A stretch of DNA of 64,000 nucleotides from Epiperipatus broadwayi (Eukaryota; Onychophora; Udeonychophora; Euonychophora; Peripatidae): positions 23,985,401-24,049,400 of the forward strand of contig JAQFVV010000001.1 in the NCBI GenBank assembly GCA_028023455.1. Direction: 5' to 3'. A program made the translations under genes and the position numbers. Of the stretch, positions 10,736-23,573 are shown piece after piece. The notes beneath the pieces were generated by a model, which did no database searches, had not been told where the DNA came from, and was given only the letters and a program-made list of their open reading frames with translations. Each line of letters opens with the position of its first letter. Within the stretch, counting starts at the first letter, position 1.

Positions 10736-13700
10736 AGTAAATTATGAAATAATTTGCCACTCAGAATAACGTATGAAAGCAAAAAGTTTGTAAATAAAAC
10801 AGAAATCAATGCAGTTCATTTTTAAGATGCTGTTAATGATTGTATCAATCACTTTATATAAACTATAATTTCATAGGTTACAGTTTCTTTTTTACTAAAA
10901 AAAAATTGAATTGTTAAAAATCTGTTTACTGAGGTTTGAACTTCAAGACAGCCATATCCACAGGCCATGAAAAACAGAAAGCAAAGAGACATCTTGTCTT
11001 TTTTTTAAAAAATATGAAAATGGACCACCAAGAAGAATATGCTAACTCTTCTAAAACTTCCATTGGTTTGTTTATTTATATACATTATCCAAAGATAGTA
11101 ATTTCCTATTTTTTGAATCCAAATGTAGAATTCATTTGTTTTAAAGGTGAACAAGAATAAATTACAACACTATCCAATATTTTTTGGTAAATTTATGTAT
11201 AGCTGTTTTTATTTAGAGATTACAGAAATCTTATAAAATCTTTTTTAACCTCATCATCCCACATATGGCAAATAAAATTGCTGGAAATTCTTTGCCTTGC
11301 AGTTACTTTATTTAAAGTCTATTTTATCGATATATTGTCAATCTATTGGCCATACTTGAAAGCTAACAAACTGTTTGTGTACAGTCTATCTAATATATAT
11401 ATATAAGCCTTTTTGCAACCTGAAAAAATGTTTTACAAGATCACAAATATGAGCCATTTGACCGTTGTCTATCTTTTTATCCCTTTTTTAAAGCTCTAAT
11501 TTTTCCTGCGTTTTTGTATGAGATCTCCAATCAATAATTTCCCTCGTCCAACAACATCCTTTTTTTACAACTCAGTAGCTCATCTTCAAATAAAATCAAA
11601 AATTTAATTTGGATTTGTAATCTAATCATTATCCTTATTTATTTATTTGCAAATTATCCGTTTTATACCCCCCATGTTTTCAATTGTATACTAGTCCAGG
11701 TATTTGAAAAAATTAGCTAAAGATTATTTCTTTAAAAATTTTTTTTTTCTTTTTTGAAACGTGTGTATGTGTGCATATCTATATATACAATCATTAAATG
11801 CAAAGAAATTTATTATTTTTACAATAGATCGTAATACTACGCAATTTCACATATTTTTTTATTCAAACAAATGTTAATATTTTTATGTCCATCAATAATA
11901 ACTACGCATTCTTAATACTCATTTAATTCACCTTTGGGTAAAATTTGTTGGTGTCTGATATTACGCTTATCCTGAGGGTAAAAAGCTACAGCCGATTGAT
12001 CAAACGTTAAATTACGTTGGCGGATTTAGAACAATTCAAAGCAAAATAAAGATGGGGAAAAAAAGGTTGAACAGTTAAAATAATCAGTATTAACAGGATG
12101 AAAGCTACGATTACAAGACTCAAATACTTAAATATTGTGCCTCTCTTTAGTTTATTCATACATTATAATTTAAAAAAGTTATTTCTAAGAGAATACAAAC
12201 ATTAATAACTGTAATTAAAGTTATAATTATAATAGTAATACTAATTTTTGAATAGTTTTAGACTACTTATCATACATGTAATAAAGAAAAAGTTTATCTA
12301 ACAACAAAAAAAAAAAATTTCATAAAAATTGTTTAATAGTTTGCGTGTGATAATAAATTTTTGTACTAACAGTATTCCAAGCTGGGACAAGTTTTAAAAC
12401 CTATATATATTATGTCTCCAACTGTTGATCATGGTTGAAAATGTCCTAAGCAATGTCACATTTTATTAAGATAATTGTCTTATTATAAAAAAGCAATATT
12501 AATTTGATGAATGGTTATCTAGTTATTCTTAGCTGGAGAACAGAGAAAATTTATGATGCATGTATTGATATATTAACTGTAAAGAAAAGCTGGATTCTAA
12601 TATGTTGCAACCATGACAGTAATATCACCCTCTTATAAATGATGAATCCATGGCCTGTTCTTGTCTTTAAATCAACAGTATTACATGTTTTTTTAATCAA
12701 TAAATTCCCATCTCTACTCCATCACATTGTAAGTATTTATTAGCAAAGAAAAATAAATCACTCTCGCTCAGTATGCTTGCCTTTGGGAACAACGTTCGCC
12801 CATTAGGTGAACAAGAGGACATCAGTCAGCTGAATTTCTATGCCTAAGTTGATAGAGAGGCTAATCAGAGTTTCTTCACACATGGATGATTGTGATATAG
12901 TGGAAATATTGATTAAAAGCAATATTATCTGACAACAAAGTTACTGTTAATGATATTGCAATAAGGCTTAGAACCTTAAAAGAATGTATTTCAAATCTAT
13001 TTAATAATTATTCTATATTCAGAAAATAACATTGATCCATATTAGATTTCTTAGACATGTTTTCAACAACACTTTTTTTTTTTAAAAAAAAGTGGCTGAA
13101 CTATTAACAGCAATGACTATTATTATGAAAACCAGATGTCCTGGTTTTTCATAATTTGCCAGTATTTTTAGCTGAATGTCATTAAGATGTAGTTCAGGAC
13201 TATTGTGTATCCTGATTTTCAAATATTCATAAATTTTAATTATCTTTTATAGATAATACCCAATAAAATGTTGATATTTTGTAAAAATCATTGCAAAACT
13301 GTAGTTTTGTCACTCCTTGACTATTTTTCTTCATACAATAATATATCAAAAATTTTGCATGAATTTGGATACAATGATTAGATTGGATTGTTTTCAGTTA
13401 CTCTAGTTACAAATGTTAAGTGTGTGCACTCATGTCAGTATTTAATGTTATATAATTTTCTATTTTATTTATTGTTTAATATATATAATTTGTGATATTG
13501 ATATAGTACGGACTCTAAATTTTATTTATTTTCTATGTAGAGCCACAAATGCTGCAGTGAAAATACTAATCAATAAATGGAACATTTTCTGAAAGTTGTT
13601 CATGTTTTACAGAAAGATTAATAGGTATGTGTGATTTTTTTTAAGTGTTTTCAAAAGAAAATAAAGTTAGAGTAAAATTTTATGTGTATTTTAATCAAAA

Positions 13701-15237
13701 TATTATTATAATATAGATAGCAAAAAAGTTGAATAAATTTTAATGAAGAAATATAATACAAAATTGTGTTTCTTTTTTGTTTGTTTGTTGATTTTTTATT
13801 CCTCCTTTTTTTAAAGAATATTAAGTAAACAACAATAAAAATGAGCTGAATTACAAGTGTAACGAAAATAAATCCCACCAAAGTATTCAAGGGTTTTTAA
13901 AAAAAAACAAAGTACCAAAAAAAAAAAAAAGATAAAGCAAACCTATTTTTGGTTTTACTGGCAATAAGTAATGCGATGGATATTCTAAAGAGAGGTTTTA
14001 GAATGAAGTCTGGATAAGCTGCTACCATTCATTCTCCAGCATATATGATCCCAATGAGACTCTAACAGGTCTGGAAATATGCCTTTTATCTTTTTTATAA
14101 TTTTACATTTGGCTTCAATCCAAGAATGTTCAATCATCTGCATTACAATCATTTTCTATAATCTTTATCAAGACATGATTTCTGAGAAACATTAAATAAA
14201 TATACCTTTTTAGCCTGATTAATTTAGACAATTGGTCCCAAAATGCATTGTAAATCAATCTCCTTGCAAAAGAATAAGCTATTAAAATGAGTTTCTATAG
14301 GGGGCTGGAGGGAGGATTAATTCATTGTTTTAAATTTAAAATACTATAAATAAAAAATTAATTAAAAAATAACCTTAAAGTGAAAAAAGTGTTAATTAAT
14401 GAATAAGCATTTTACTAAGCACATTATTTTAAAAAAAATATTTATCTGTGGGAAAATATATTATATAAAAACATTTTAGTAGCTATAATTTTTAGAAAAA
14501 TTATATTTTAATAGATAATTTGCAATTTTGCTTCTTATGCAGTGCAAGAATATTTCCTGATTCACATTTTGTTAAGCTAAAGCATAAAAAAGGAAAAAAC
14601 TTACCATAATGTACATTTAAAATGTAAAAAAAAAAAATCCAATCTACATTTTAAAATTTATTTTTGATGCGTTTATGTTCTGTTATAAAAAAAATTTGTA
14701 ATAGCCAGTCAGTAAAACATATAATCTTTTTTTGCAGCACTGTTTATTTTATTTTTTATTTTGTAAAAAAAAAAAAACTTCATGAATTTATTTATTTTAC
14801 ATAAATACAGTGGAATTAAATAAAAATTTGAGAAAGAAATGTAATTTACAGTTGGTTGATGAAGTTTTAATAATGTAAATGATTAAATCTTCTTTGCAAA
14901 TATTATAAAAGTGTATTTCTTTTATATTGATGATAAAAATGCCATTTTCTGAAAACAAATTATGAGATTATTGATTAAAATTGATCAAATAAATGGTACT
15001 TTAAACTTATGTTTAATAATACATATAATCTTTTTTTCCCTTGAAATAATTTACAATTATGATGACTGAATTTTACAATTGCAATTAGCATATTTTTTGT
15101 TTCAAGCAAAATAATATTCATAAGAATTTTAATCCGTAAAATTGATTAAATGAATATATTCAACACTAATGTGCACCATTTTAAAATCAAAATTAAAAAA
15201 GAATAAAAATCCTTATGCTGATCTTCCACAAAATAAT
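10736..15237. other. AT-rich non-coding DNA
   Basis: No recognisable gene. The ORFs at 10936-11160 (74 codons) and 13651-13890 minus (79 codons) are low-complexity and probably chance. A small hairpin lies at 13118-13152. There are several poly(A/T) runs. Confidence 0.45.
13118..13152. repeat. Short hairpin
   Basis: ATTATGAAAACCAG and CCTGGTTTTTCATAAT form an almost perfect stem of about 14 bp with a tiny loop. No function can be assigned. Confidence 0.5.
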
Positions 15238-15296
15238 AATCAGAAAATAATAATAAATTCTTTACAACAGCTATATAATCAATAATAATTTTAGAT
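15238..15296 (+). repeat. Left inverted arm of the Penelope-like element
   Basis: Begins TAATCAGAAAATAATAAT. It matches the reverse complement of 17008-17066 with a few differences in the middle (TTTACAACAG against TTTAGGACAG). Confidence 0.75.
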
Positions 15297-15363
15297 ATTA
15301 AAATAATTTTATAAATTATAAATTATTGTATTCTTCTTATGAAAATTCATATATTTTTACAAA

Positions 15364-16735
15364 GGTTAAAACTCATAAAAATAAAATCTCATTGAGGCTG
15401 TTGTTTAACTTTAGTAATTTTATTTTACAGAAGTTTTGTAAGTATATAAATAAATGGATAACAGGTATTTTAGGATATTGGTGAATATTCTATAAAGAAT
15501 ACAGACTGTATTATTGATAAATTAAATAATATAAAATTAAATAGGGATTGAAGTATTTTTACAATGGATATTGAAAAAATGTATCCAAATATTCTGAAAC
15601 TTAAAAGTATAGATATATTAATAAAAAATTTAAGTAAATATATAAATGACATAAACATAATTATTATTGAAGAGGGTTTAAAATTAATATACAATAGTTT
15701 ATATTTTAAATAATTAATGAATTTTGGAACAGAAATGAGGGATGGATTGTGCAATTAGTGGCTTAATATCATATTGTAATTAAAAAAAGGATAATTACTC
15801 AAGAAATAATACATTTTTCTAGATATGTTGATGATATTTTAATTATTGGTAATAAAAGAGCAATGAGTAATATTTATAATGAGTTTAATAATAATATATA
15901 CAAAATTAAATTTACTAAAATAGATTTTGAAGATAAGATTAAATATTTAGACATAAAAATTAATATAGATAAAGATAATAAAATTACTTTAAAACATTTT
16001 ATTAAAGAACATAAATTAAGAAAAATTATTCATGTAGATTCACAACAAGCATGGATACAAAAATTATCAGTTATTAAAAATTTTAAATATAGGAATGATA
16101 AATATAATATAGATAAAATCGTAGCTCAATTACAAAAGAATCAATTTATTAAATTATATAAAGATTATGGTTATAATCCTAAAATTATTAACAATATATT
16201 TTTAATTCTAAAAAATCTATAGTGGATAATAAAATTTTTGAGGATGATAATGGTATTAATAATGGGAATAATAAATCAAATAAGAAATGGATTAAACTTT
16301 CATATTATCTTAGGATTTATAATACATTAAGATATAACAAAAATTATATTGAGGAGAATATAAATATTGGCTGGTCCAATAGTAAAAATCTCAATCAATT
16401 AATTGGTAATTATAGGTTAAGGGATAGTATACAGTAGAAAAAAGAAATTGTGTACAAAATTACATGTGAAATTTGTAAAATGATTCACTTTGGGGACTGG
16501 AAAACAATTAGAGATAAGAGCCAAAGAACATAATTATGCAATTAATAGAAGAGATGATAAATCTGCATTAAATATTCATTACTTGAAATATGGGCATAGA
16601 ATAGATGCTATAAAAAGTATTAAATATTTAAATTACATCAAAAATCCAAAAAGAAGACAAATATTTGAAACATACTATATTAAAAATAATTTGAATAATT
16701 ATATGAATATTTACAAGATTTCTATAAATAAATAA
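15364..16735 (+). pseudogene. Penelope-like reverse transcriptase / GIY-YIG remnant
   Basis: In order: a KTHKNKISLR segment (15367-15410), like the conserved KxHKxxxPLRPI of Penelope-like RTs; MDIEKMYPNI (about 15560), the first catalytic-aspartate motif; and YVDDI (15824-15838), the catalytic palm motif. A 119-codon ORF (15863-16222) follows, with LDIKI and VIKNFKYR resembling the RT thumb, and then 16222-16437. Next comes CEIC (16465-16476) and a frameshift into TGKQLEIRAKEHNYAI and LNIHYLKYGHRID, which fit the GIY-YIG endonuclease end of this class. Stops and frameshifts break it into at least four frames, so it cannot encode an active protein. The product would have primed and copied the element RNA in the nucleus. 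Confidence 0.8.
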
Positions 16736-17007
16736 ATAAATGGAAAATTATATAAGATGTATATAATTGCATAAAATGCATGTAATATTTATTTAATGTA
16801 TTGTTTGATATAGTCAATTATTTTTAATTACTGTATTTATATATGAGGGTTTTGATTTGGTTTAATTATTTATATTATTATTGTATGTTTTAATTCCATT
16901 ATTGGACACGGGATGGTTTTATGTATGAAATAGTTCATCAACATTAAATAGATTAGTAATATTTAAAAAGAACATCAAAGCAGGTGCTGAAAGAGGCTTT
17001 TAATGTA

Positions 17008-17066
17008 TAAAATTATTATTGATTATATAGCTGTCCTAAAGAATTTATTATTATTTTCTGATTACA
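17008..17066 (-). repeat. Right inverted arm of the Penelope-like element
   Basis: Reverse complement of the arm at 15238-15296. It lies about 270 bp downstream of the last ORF, in what would be the 3' untranslated end. Confidence 0.75.
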
Positions 17067-18067
17067 TTTTAAAATATAGTATTATATTTTGTTGTTTTAC
17101 ATAAAGTATATTTTTGATTACTTATTTACTATATTGAATGAAACTGCCATTATTTTGCTTTAAAATAATTAATGATAAAAAAATTCTTTACTTTGGATAT
17201 GTTGTAAATGAAAGCACTGATTGTCTTGTAAAAACCCTGAATAAAAATTGGATGAAATATATTAATCGTATCTTAATTCTATAATCAAAATAATAATAAA
17301 TAATTGCCATACTATAGTGTACATTTTTAGCATCAATATCACCATTTTATTTTGGGGGAGCTTTAATGAAGTCATGATTATATGAAGCCATCAATCTTAC
17401 AAAATGGTAACCATTTTGAATTTTTTTTTTTTAAAGATTTAGTGAAAAATGTTTTGTAAATCAAAATAATAGGTATCAAATGGTGATGATCACCTATCCT
17501 CCCATAAAGGTCTATTGCTAACCAGAGTAAAGGTGTATATATGCACACATATATCAAAAAACATTAAAACATTTATATATAAAATATTATAATAATGAAA
17601 ACAATATTTTACAAGAAGTTATTCTTTTTTTGATAAAGAATGAAATTATTAATATCACAAAGATTTATTTTTTTAAGACTTTATTTTATACAATTGACTT
17701 TTTTAAATCTCTATTTCTCTCTTTTTCTCTATCTATATATAATTTTGTTTTAAACTCCGTTAATAATATGTAATAAATTTTGCATATGTATATTAGTACG
17801 CTTTATGAAATGTATAATTATTTTGTCTTCAAGATCTTTGATTTTCCATTCAACTTAATATATTTTCAGTGTTGTGCACCATAATTATGTATATATATGC
17901 ATAGTTACCCTCATCCATAAATATTTATTTTAAAATCTAAATACCATTAATTCCAAAAAAATAAAATTCCAAACTAAGTATGAATTTTTATTTTTTAAAA
18001 AAATTTGTATTGGAATAACAAATAATTCAATTACAATGTATGTATACTAAAAATACAATATTTATAT
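17067..18067. other. AT-rich non-coding DNA
   Basis: Nothing recognised. It runs into the second LTR element. Confidence 0.5.
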
Positions 18068-20210
18068 TGTAACGGACACATTGTTTTTTTATTAGTAAAC
18101 ATGAAAAAAATAAAAGTTCGCAAATAAAGCTTCCTTTTTAAGAATTAAAAATTGAAAATTAAAATTCTATACTAAACTCATATATATATATAAAATCGCA
18201 CAGATGAAAAAAATTATTAAAATAAAACTTTATTAAAAATAGAAAAAGTATTTTAAAAACAAAAACTTAAAAAGATTTGGAGATAAAAATATATCTTTAA
18301 ATTTGAAAACAAATTAATTAATGTTATTGAAAAATGGAAATGATTATTTTAATTAGTCAAAGTGAACTATCCTTTGGGCATTTAAATGTATAAGCAATGG
18401 TCAGATAGGAAAACAATAGAAACTAATAGCAAATAAGAGAAATCTATCGGGAAATCGGACCTCAATGGAAGGATCATCATCATCGATGAGATAATGTCCA
18501 TTGAATCCTTAAAATTAATATAAAAGGAAAAGTTTGGAAATTATTAGTTAGTTATTATGAGTGGACAGACATGTGTTAGGGGAGAGTCGGAGGTGAAGGG
18601 ATTGAAAGACGCACTTTCAATTCCTTCAGTTGTTAAAGAAAAAAAAATGAAACATCGTTTTCTATATTGAGGGCCAGCTAAAGTAAAAAACCTCCGGATA
18701 AATAAATAAAACAGCCAACAGAATACCAATCTTTTTAGGACGGCCTGGGAATTCACATTCAAATAGCAAGCAACGAATAAAGCTGGATGTTTAAAAAATC
18801 GTAAGAATTTTATATTCATTTGAAAACAATAAGAACTCTAAATTCTAAACCTTTTAGTAAATAATACAAATAGAATCCTATCTGACCAACGTAAATTAAT
18901 ATTAATAATATTATTTGATGTATTTTTTTTATATTTAAAATCATTTCCATTTATTTTTGTTGTTCTTTTAAGTTTTTATTGTGATTTTTTGTTTTTCGTT
19001 AGACTAAATTATATAAATGTTAAACTTAAGTCGGGTGTGAATGGCTGTATAGATTTGTAAAGTTATATTAGGGGAGGGTAATCTTAGGTTATTTGTTTCG
19101 TAGTTGAATTGGGTCAATGGATTTGATATATTGGTGTAATTAGTAGATGTAGTACGAGATTCGCTACGGGCAGAATCGCTAGTTTAAGCCGCACACAACC
19201 GTTTTGCCTTTGGAAGGGATTATTAGATGTAGAATGCTATTCCTTTCTATGGAGGTTTTTTTTATTGCTCTTATCATCAAATAGATGTAGTATTCCTGTC
19301 TGGCGAGAGTATATTTTTTCTCTTAACCTATTTGTTCAGTCGTATTTTGTATTACATTGAATACATCAATGTATAAGATGGATTGACGCCGGTTTGACTG
19401 AGAACTTTTGGCCTAAGGTTAAATGAGGGACAGAATATTTTCTTTTCAAATGTGAATCTATGTAGTCTATTCATACTCGACACTCTAAATAAAAATGCAT
19501 TAAATTTAAGTTGGGTATCGACGTTGCATGGATTTGTTATCGGTTAATTATGTTTTTGGTTTTCATATTTAATCAAAATATATAGACATTCAGTAAATAA
19601 TGATACCTTATGGTGAGTATCTAAAATGTATTTATTCGGATGTCTTTTAAGTTATTGGTGTCAATGCGGTATCTTATGATGAATGCCATTGGGTTTCTTG
19701 TACTCCCTCTGCAATTGACGGTATCAATGGCTTTGTATTTTGATCGTTTATGTTTATTTTGAAATGTTTTTAACCGTGTAATCTATGTAACTGATCTATA
19801 CTCAACATTTTAAAACAAACTTTTATAAACCTATCTGTGCGAACTTATAATATTATAAAAATTAAAATGTAAATTAAAATCAAAGTTAAAAATGTAAGTT
19901 AAATTTTAAAATGTAAACTAATACTAAAACAATTTTAAATGTTATATATGTGTGTAAATAAATGTTTGTGTGTATAATTACTGGCAGTGGCTGATTTTAT
20001 TCTTTCTTATATATTCTTAGATAAGAATTTCTTATAAAATATAAATCTCTGCTATTTCACTGGGCTAACGACCGGAATCAAAATATTCAAAAAAAATTTT
20101 TTTTTGACTTACGTATCTGCCTACTTTATAAATTTTCTAGATTCAAATGCCTAAGTGGCACCCTGTAGTGTAGATTCCATTAAGTCTCACTAAATCCAGA
20201 TCGTTATAAT
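18068..20210 (+). repeat. 5' LTR of element 2
   Basis: 2143 bp with a TATA box at 18519-18526 (TATAAAAG). The 91-codon minus-strand ORF at 18544-18819 lies just downstream of it and is not recognisable. A GC-richer segment follows at about 19130-19400. Near the 3' end it has AGTGGCACCCTGTAGTG, the counterpart of ATGGCGCCCTTTGGTAG in element 1. Confidence 0.7.
18519..18526 (+). promoter_or_regulatory. TATA box in LTR 2
   Basis: TATAAAAG, at the place equivalent to 1455 in element 1. The sister LTR has it at 21412-21419. Confidence 0.5.
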
Positions 20211-20927
20211 TGGTCTCCCAACTGGGGCTGATGTTTAATAAACCATGTATACCGTGAGTAAATTTCTTTTATCAAAGTGAGATATTTTTATCTGTTTACA
20301 TAAAGTCGTATACTTTAAATCTTATAAAAGTACTGCCAGAAAGAAATTGCACATATATTAAACACGAGAAAGTATTAATAATATTAAATTGTATTTTGTT
20401 AAAAAGAAAGTCAAAAGGTTGCAATTAATATGTTTTTTTGTTTGTTAATATATATTATGCTTTAACGTGTATAGGCGTGCACAACCATGAAAGTTTATTA
20501 TCAAAATGTGGTACCTTACGATGAGTACTTTTTGGAATTACTTCAGTGTAACCCTATGTATGCATTTCAATCAGTCATAAATAAGTTGGTGGTATTTATA
20601 ATTGTGCTGCAAATATACACGTTTAAACCCATTATTCCTTAAAACATATTTACCTCAGTGCAACCTTCTTAAATAATTTATAAAATTTGCTTGTCATGCC
20701 ATGTGTAAAAATAAAATGTATAAAAAAATAGAATGCTTGGGGGGAGGAGGCGTAGATGTAAATGGTCCTTAGGAAAACGATAGTCAACATTTTTTTTTTG
20801 TATATAATCTTTGTAAAAATTACTAACCGAATGTTTTTGCAAATGTTTTCGTTAATCATGTACCGTAATTACTAACCCTAAGTAAAATATTTTTTTTGTT
20901 TATTTTTTTTAAGCAAGTTTACTGATA
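20211..20927 (+). other. Interior of LTR element 2, starting with a PBS-like site
   Basis: Starts TGGTCTCCCAACTGGGGC (20211-20228), the putative primer-binding site. It has no coding capacity; the 69-codon minus ORF at 20650-20859 is low complexity. It contains ACTGCCAG and a T-rich right end that correspond to the interior of element 1. Confidence 0.55.
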
Positions 20928-23340
20928 TGTAACGGGCACAGACGACATTACATTGTTTTTTTATTAGTAAACATGAAAAGAATAAAAGTTTGCAAATAAA
21001 ACTTCCTTTTTAAGAATTAAAAATTGAAAATTAAAATTCTATACTAAACTCATATATATAAAACTATACTAAACTCATAAATATAAAATCGCACAGATGA
21101 AAAAAATTATTAAAATAAAACTTTATTAAAAATAGAAAAAGTATTTTAAAAACAAATACTTAAAAAGATTTGGAGATAAAAATATATCTTTAAGTTTGAA
21201 AACAAATTAATTAATGTTATTGAAAAATGGAAATGATTATTTTAATTAGTCAAAGTGAACTAGCCTTTGGGCATTTAAATGTATAAGCAATGGTCAGGTA
21301 TGAAAACAATAGAAACTAATAGCAAATGAGAGAAATCCATTGGAAAATCGGATCTCAATGGAAGGATCACCATCATCAATGACGTAATGTCCATTGAATC
21401 CTTACAATTAATATAAAAGGAAAAGTTTGGAAATTATTAGTTAGTTATTATGTGGACAGATATGTGTTAGTGGAGAGTCGGAGGTGAAGGGATTAAGAGA
21501 CGCACTTTCAATTCCTTCAGTTGTTAAAGAAAAAAAATGAAACATCGTTTTCTACATTGAGAACCAGCTGAAGTAAAAAACCTCCGGATGAATAAATAAA
21601 ATGGCCAACAGAATACCAATCTTTTTAGGCCGGTGTGAGAATTCACATTCAAATGGCAAGCAATGGATAAAGCTGGATGTTTAAAAAATTGTAAGAACTT
21701 TATATTTATTTGAAAACAATAAGAACTCTAAATTCTAAACCTTTTAGTAAATAATACAAATAGAATTCTATCTGACCAACATAAATTCATATTAATAATG
21801 TTATTTGATGTATTTTTTTTATTTAAAATCATTTCCATTTATTTTTGTTGTTCTTTTAAGTTTTTATTATGATTTTTTGTTTTTCATTAGACTAAATTAT
21901 ATAAATGTTAAACTTAAGTCGGGCATGAATGGCTGTATAGATTTGTAAAGTTATATTAGGGGAGGGTAATCTTAGGTTATTTGTTTCGTAGTTGAATTGG
22001 GTCAATGGATTTGATATATTGGTGTAATTAGTAGATGTAGTATGAGATTCACTACGGGCAGAATCACTAGTTTACGTCGCACACAACCATTTTGCCTATG
22101 GAAGGAATTATGACGTAGAACGCTATTCCTTCCTATGGAGTTTTTTTTTATTGCTCTTATCGTCAGATAGATGTAGTATTTCTATCTGGTGAGAGTCAAT
22201 TTTTTCTCTTAACCTATTTGTGCTGTCGTATTTTGTATTACATTGAATACATCAATGTATAAAATGGATTGACACCGGTTTGACTGAGAACTTTTGGCCT
22301 AAGGTTAAATGAGGGACAGAATATTTTCTTTTCAAATGTGAATCTATGTAGTCTATTCATACTCGACACTCTAAATAAAAATGCATTAAATTTAAGTTGG
22401 GTATGGATGTTGCATGGATTCGTTATCAGTTAATTATGTTTTTGGTATTCATATTTGATCAAAATATATAGACATTCGGTAAATAATGATACCTTATGGT
22501 GAGTATCTAAAATGTATTTATTCTGATGTCTTTTAAGTTTTGGTGTCAATGCGGTATCTTATGATGAATGCCATTGGGTTTCTTGTATTCCCTCTGCAAT
22601 TGACGGTATCAATGACTTTGTATTTTGATCGTTTATGTTTATTTTGAAATGTTTTTAACCATGTAATCTATGTAACCGATCTATACTCAACATTTTAAAA
22701 CAAACTTTTATAAACCCATCTGTGCGAACTTATAATATTATAAAAATTAAAATGTAAAGTAAAATCAAAGTTAAAAATGTAAGTTAAATTTTAAAATGTA
22801 AACTGATACTAAAACAATTTTAAATGTTATATATGTGCGTAAATAAATGTTTGTGTGTATAATTACTGGCAGTGGCTGATTTTAATATTTCTTATATATT
22901 CTTAGATAAGAATTTCTTATAAAATATAAATCTCTGCTATTTCACTGAGCTAGTGACAATGGGCTAACGACCGGAATCAAAATATTTAAAAAAAAAAAAA
23001 AATTTTTTTTTTTTTTACTTATGTATCTGCCTACTTTATAAATTTTCTAGCTTCAAATGCCTAAGTGGCACCCTGTAGTGTAGATTCCGTTTTTTATGCT
23101 GGGTTTGGTAAAAGATAAGAGGGATTTAGATATAAAGGTTATAGAGTTGACAAAGATTATGTTGTGGAAATGGGATAGAGCAGATTATGGGCAAATTTAG
23201 AGTGAGGAATGTAAAATAAAGTGGCTAACAGGTTTATCTGGGCATAATTGCTGAGATATTCTTGACTTCGTTTAAGGAGAAGCCATAATACATCACATCA
23301 CATCACATCATAATTCTCACTAAATCCGGATCGTTATAAT
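20928..23340 (+). repeat. 3' LTR of element 2, with an insertion
   Basis: Matches the 5' LTR over its whole length except for about 225 extra bases at 23089-23314, which gives it 2413 bp. Its start, TGTAACGGGCACAGACGACA, keeps sequence that the 5' LTR has lost. Confidence 0.7.
23089..23314 (+). mobile_element. LINE-like 3' fragment inserted in the 3' LTR
   Basis: This segment is absent from the otherwise matching 5' LTR. One frame reads VIELTKIMLWKWDRADYG, which looks like the C-terminal end of a retrotransposon polyprotein. The fragment ends in a short tandem CATCA array (23290-23310), as some LINE tails do. The clade is not certain. It must have arrived after the LTR element inserted. Confidence 0.45.
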
Positions 23341-23486
23341 TTTAAAAGTATATGTTTTATTAATAGAAAAACAAAAAGGGAAAACAATGAAGCTCTTCAT
23401 ACAAGAAAAATATATTCCAAATTGATGAATGATTCTGGAATAAAATTATTTAAAGCTAATTAATATAGCATATATTATATAAATAC

Positions 23487-23573
23487 AATTTGCACACCTT
23501 ACTTCAAACACTTTTTAGCAAAAAAATATCTTTTGTATATATACAAAAAGTGTTTGAAGCAGGTGTACAAATT
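23487..23573. repeat. Imperfect hairpin with ~30-bp arms
   Basis: AATTTGCACACC...AAACACTTTTT (23487-23516) and its reverse complement AAAAAGTGTTTG...CAAATT (23545-23573) pair with a few mismatches around a loop of about 28 nt. The size is in the range of a microRNA precursor, but nothing else supports that. A short foldback repeat is equally likely. Confidence 0.5.

Larger units (their letters stand above)
15238..17066 (+). mobile_element. Decayed Penelope-like element with inverted flanks
   Basis: A broken reverse transcriptase and a GIY-YIG-like C-terminal region (15364-16735) are bounded by two inverted copies of a ~58-bp sequence, 15238-15296 and 17008-17066. The copies differ at only a few positions. 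Penelope-like elements are known for terminal repeats that can be direct or inverted, so these arms probably mark the element. The RT region begins very close to the left arm, so the N-terminal part is missing. Left and right flanks outside the arms are unrelated. Confidence 0.7.
18068..23340 (+). mobile_element. Non-autonomous LTR retrotransposon, family copy 2
   Basis: Direct repeats 18068-20210 and 20928-23340 begin TGTAACGG and end ATCGTTATAAT. They flank a 717-bp interior without gag or pol. A PBS-like TGGTCTCCC follows the 5' LTR. LTRs and interior are recognisably related to element 1: same start, same position of TATAAAAG, shared text around GTAAAGTTATATTA and TAGTCTATTCAT, and the same TTTACTGATA before the 3' LTR. 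The two are subfamilies. The LTRs of this copy differ from each other more than those of element 1, so it is older. The 3' LTR carries an extra insertion at about 23089-23314. Confidence 0.75.

Noticed and set aside
18544-18819. 91-codon minus-strand ORF
   Set aside because: Part of the LTR downstream of its TATA box. The sister LTR does not keep it intact.
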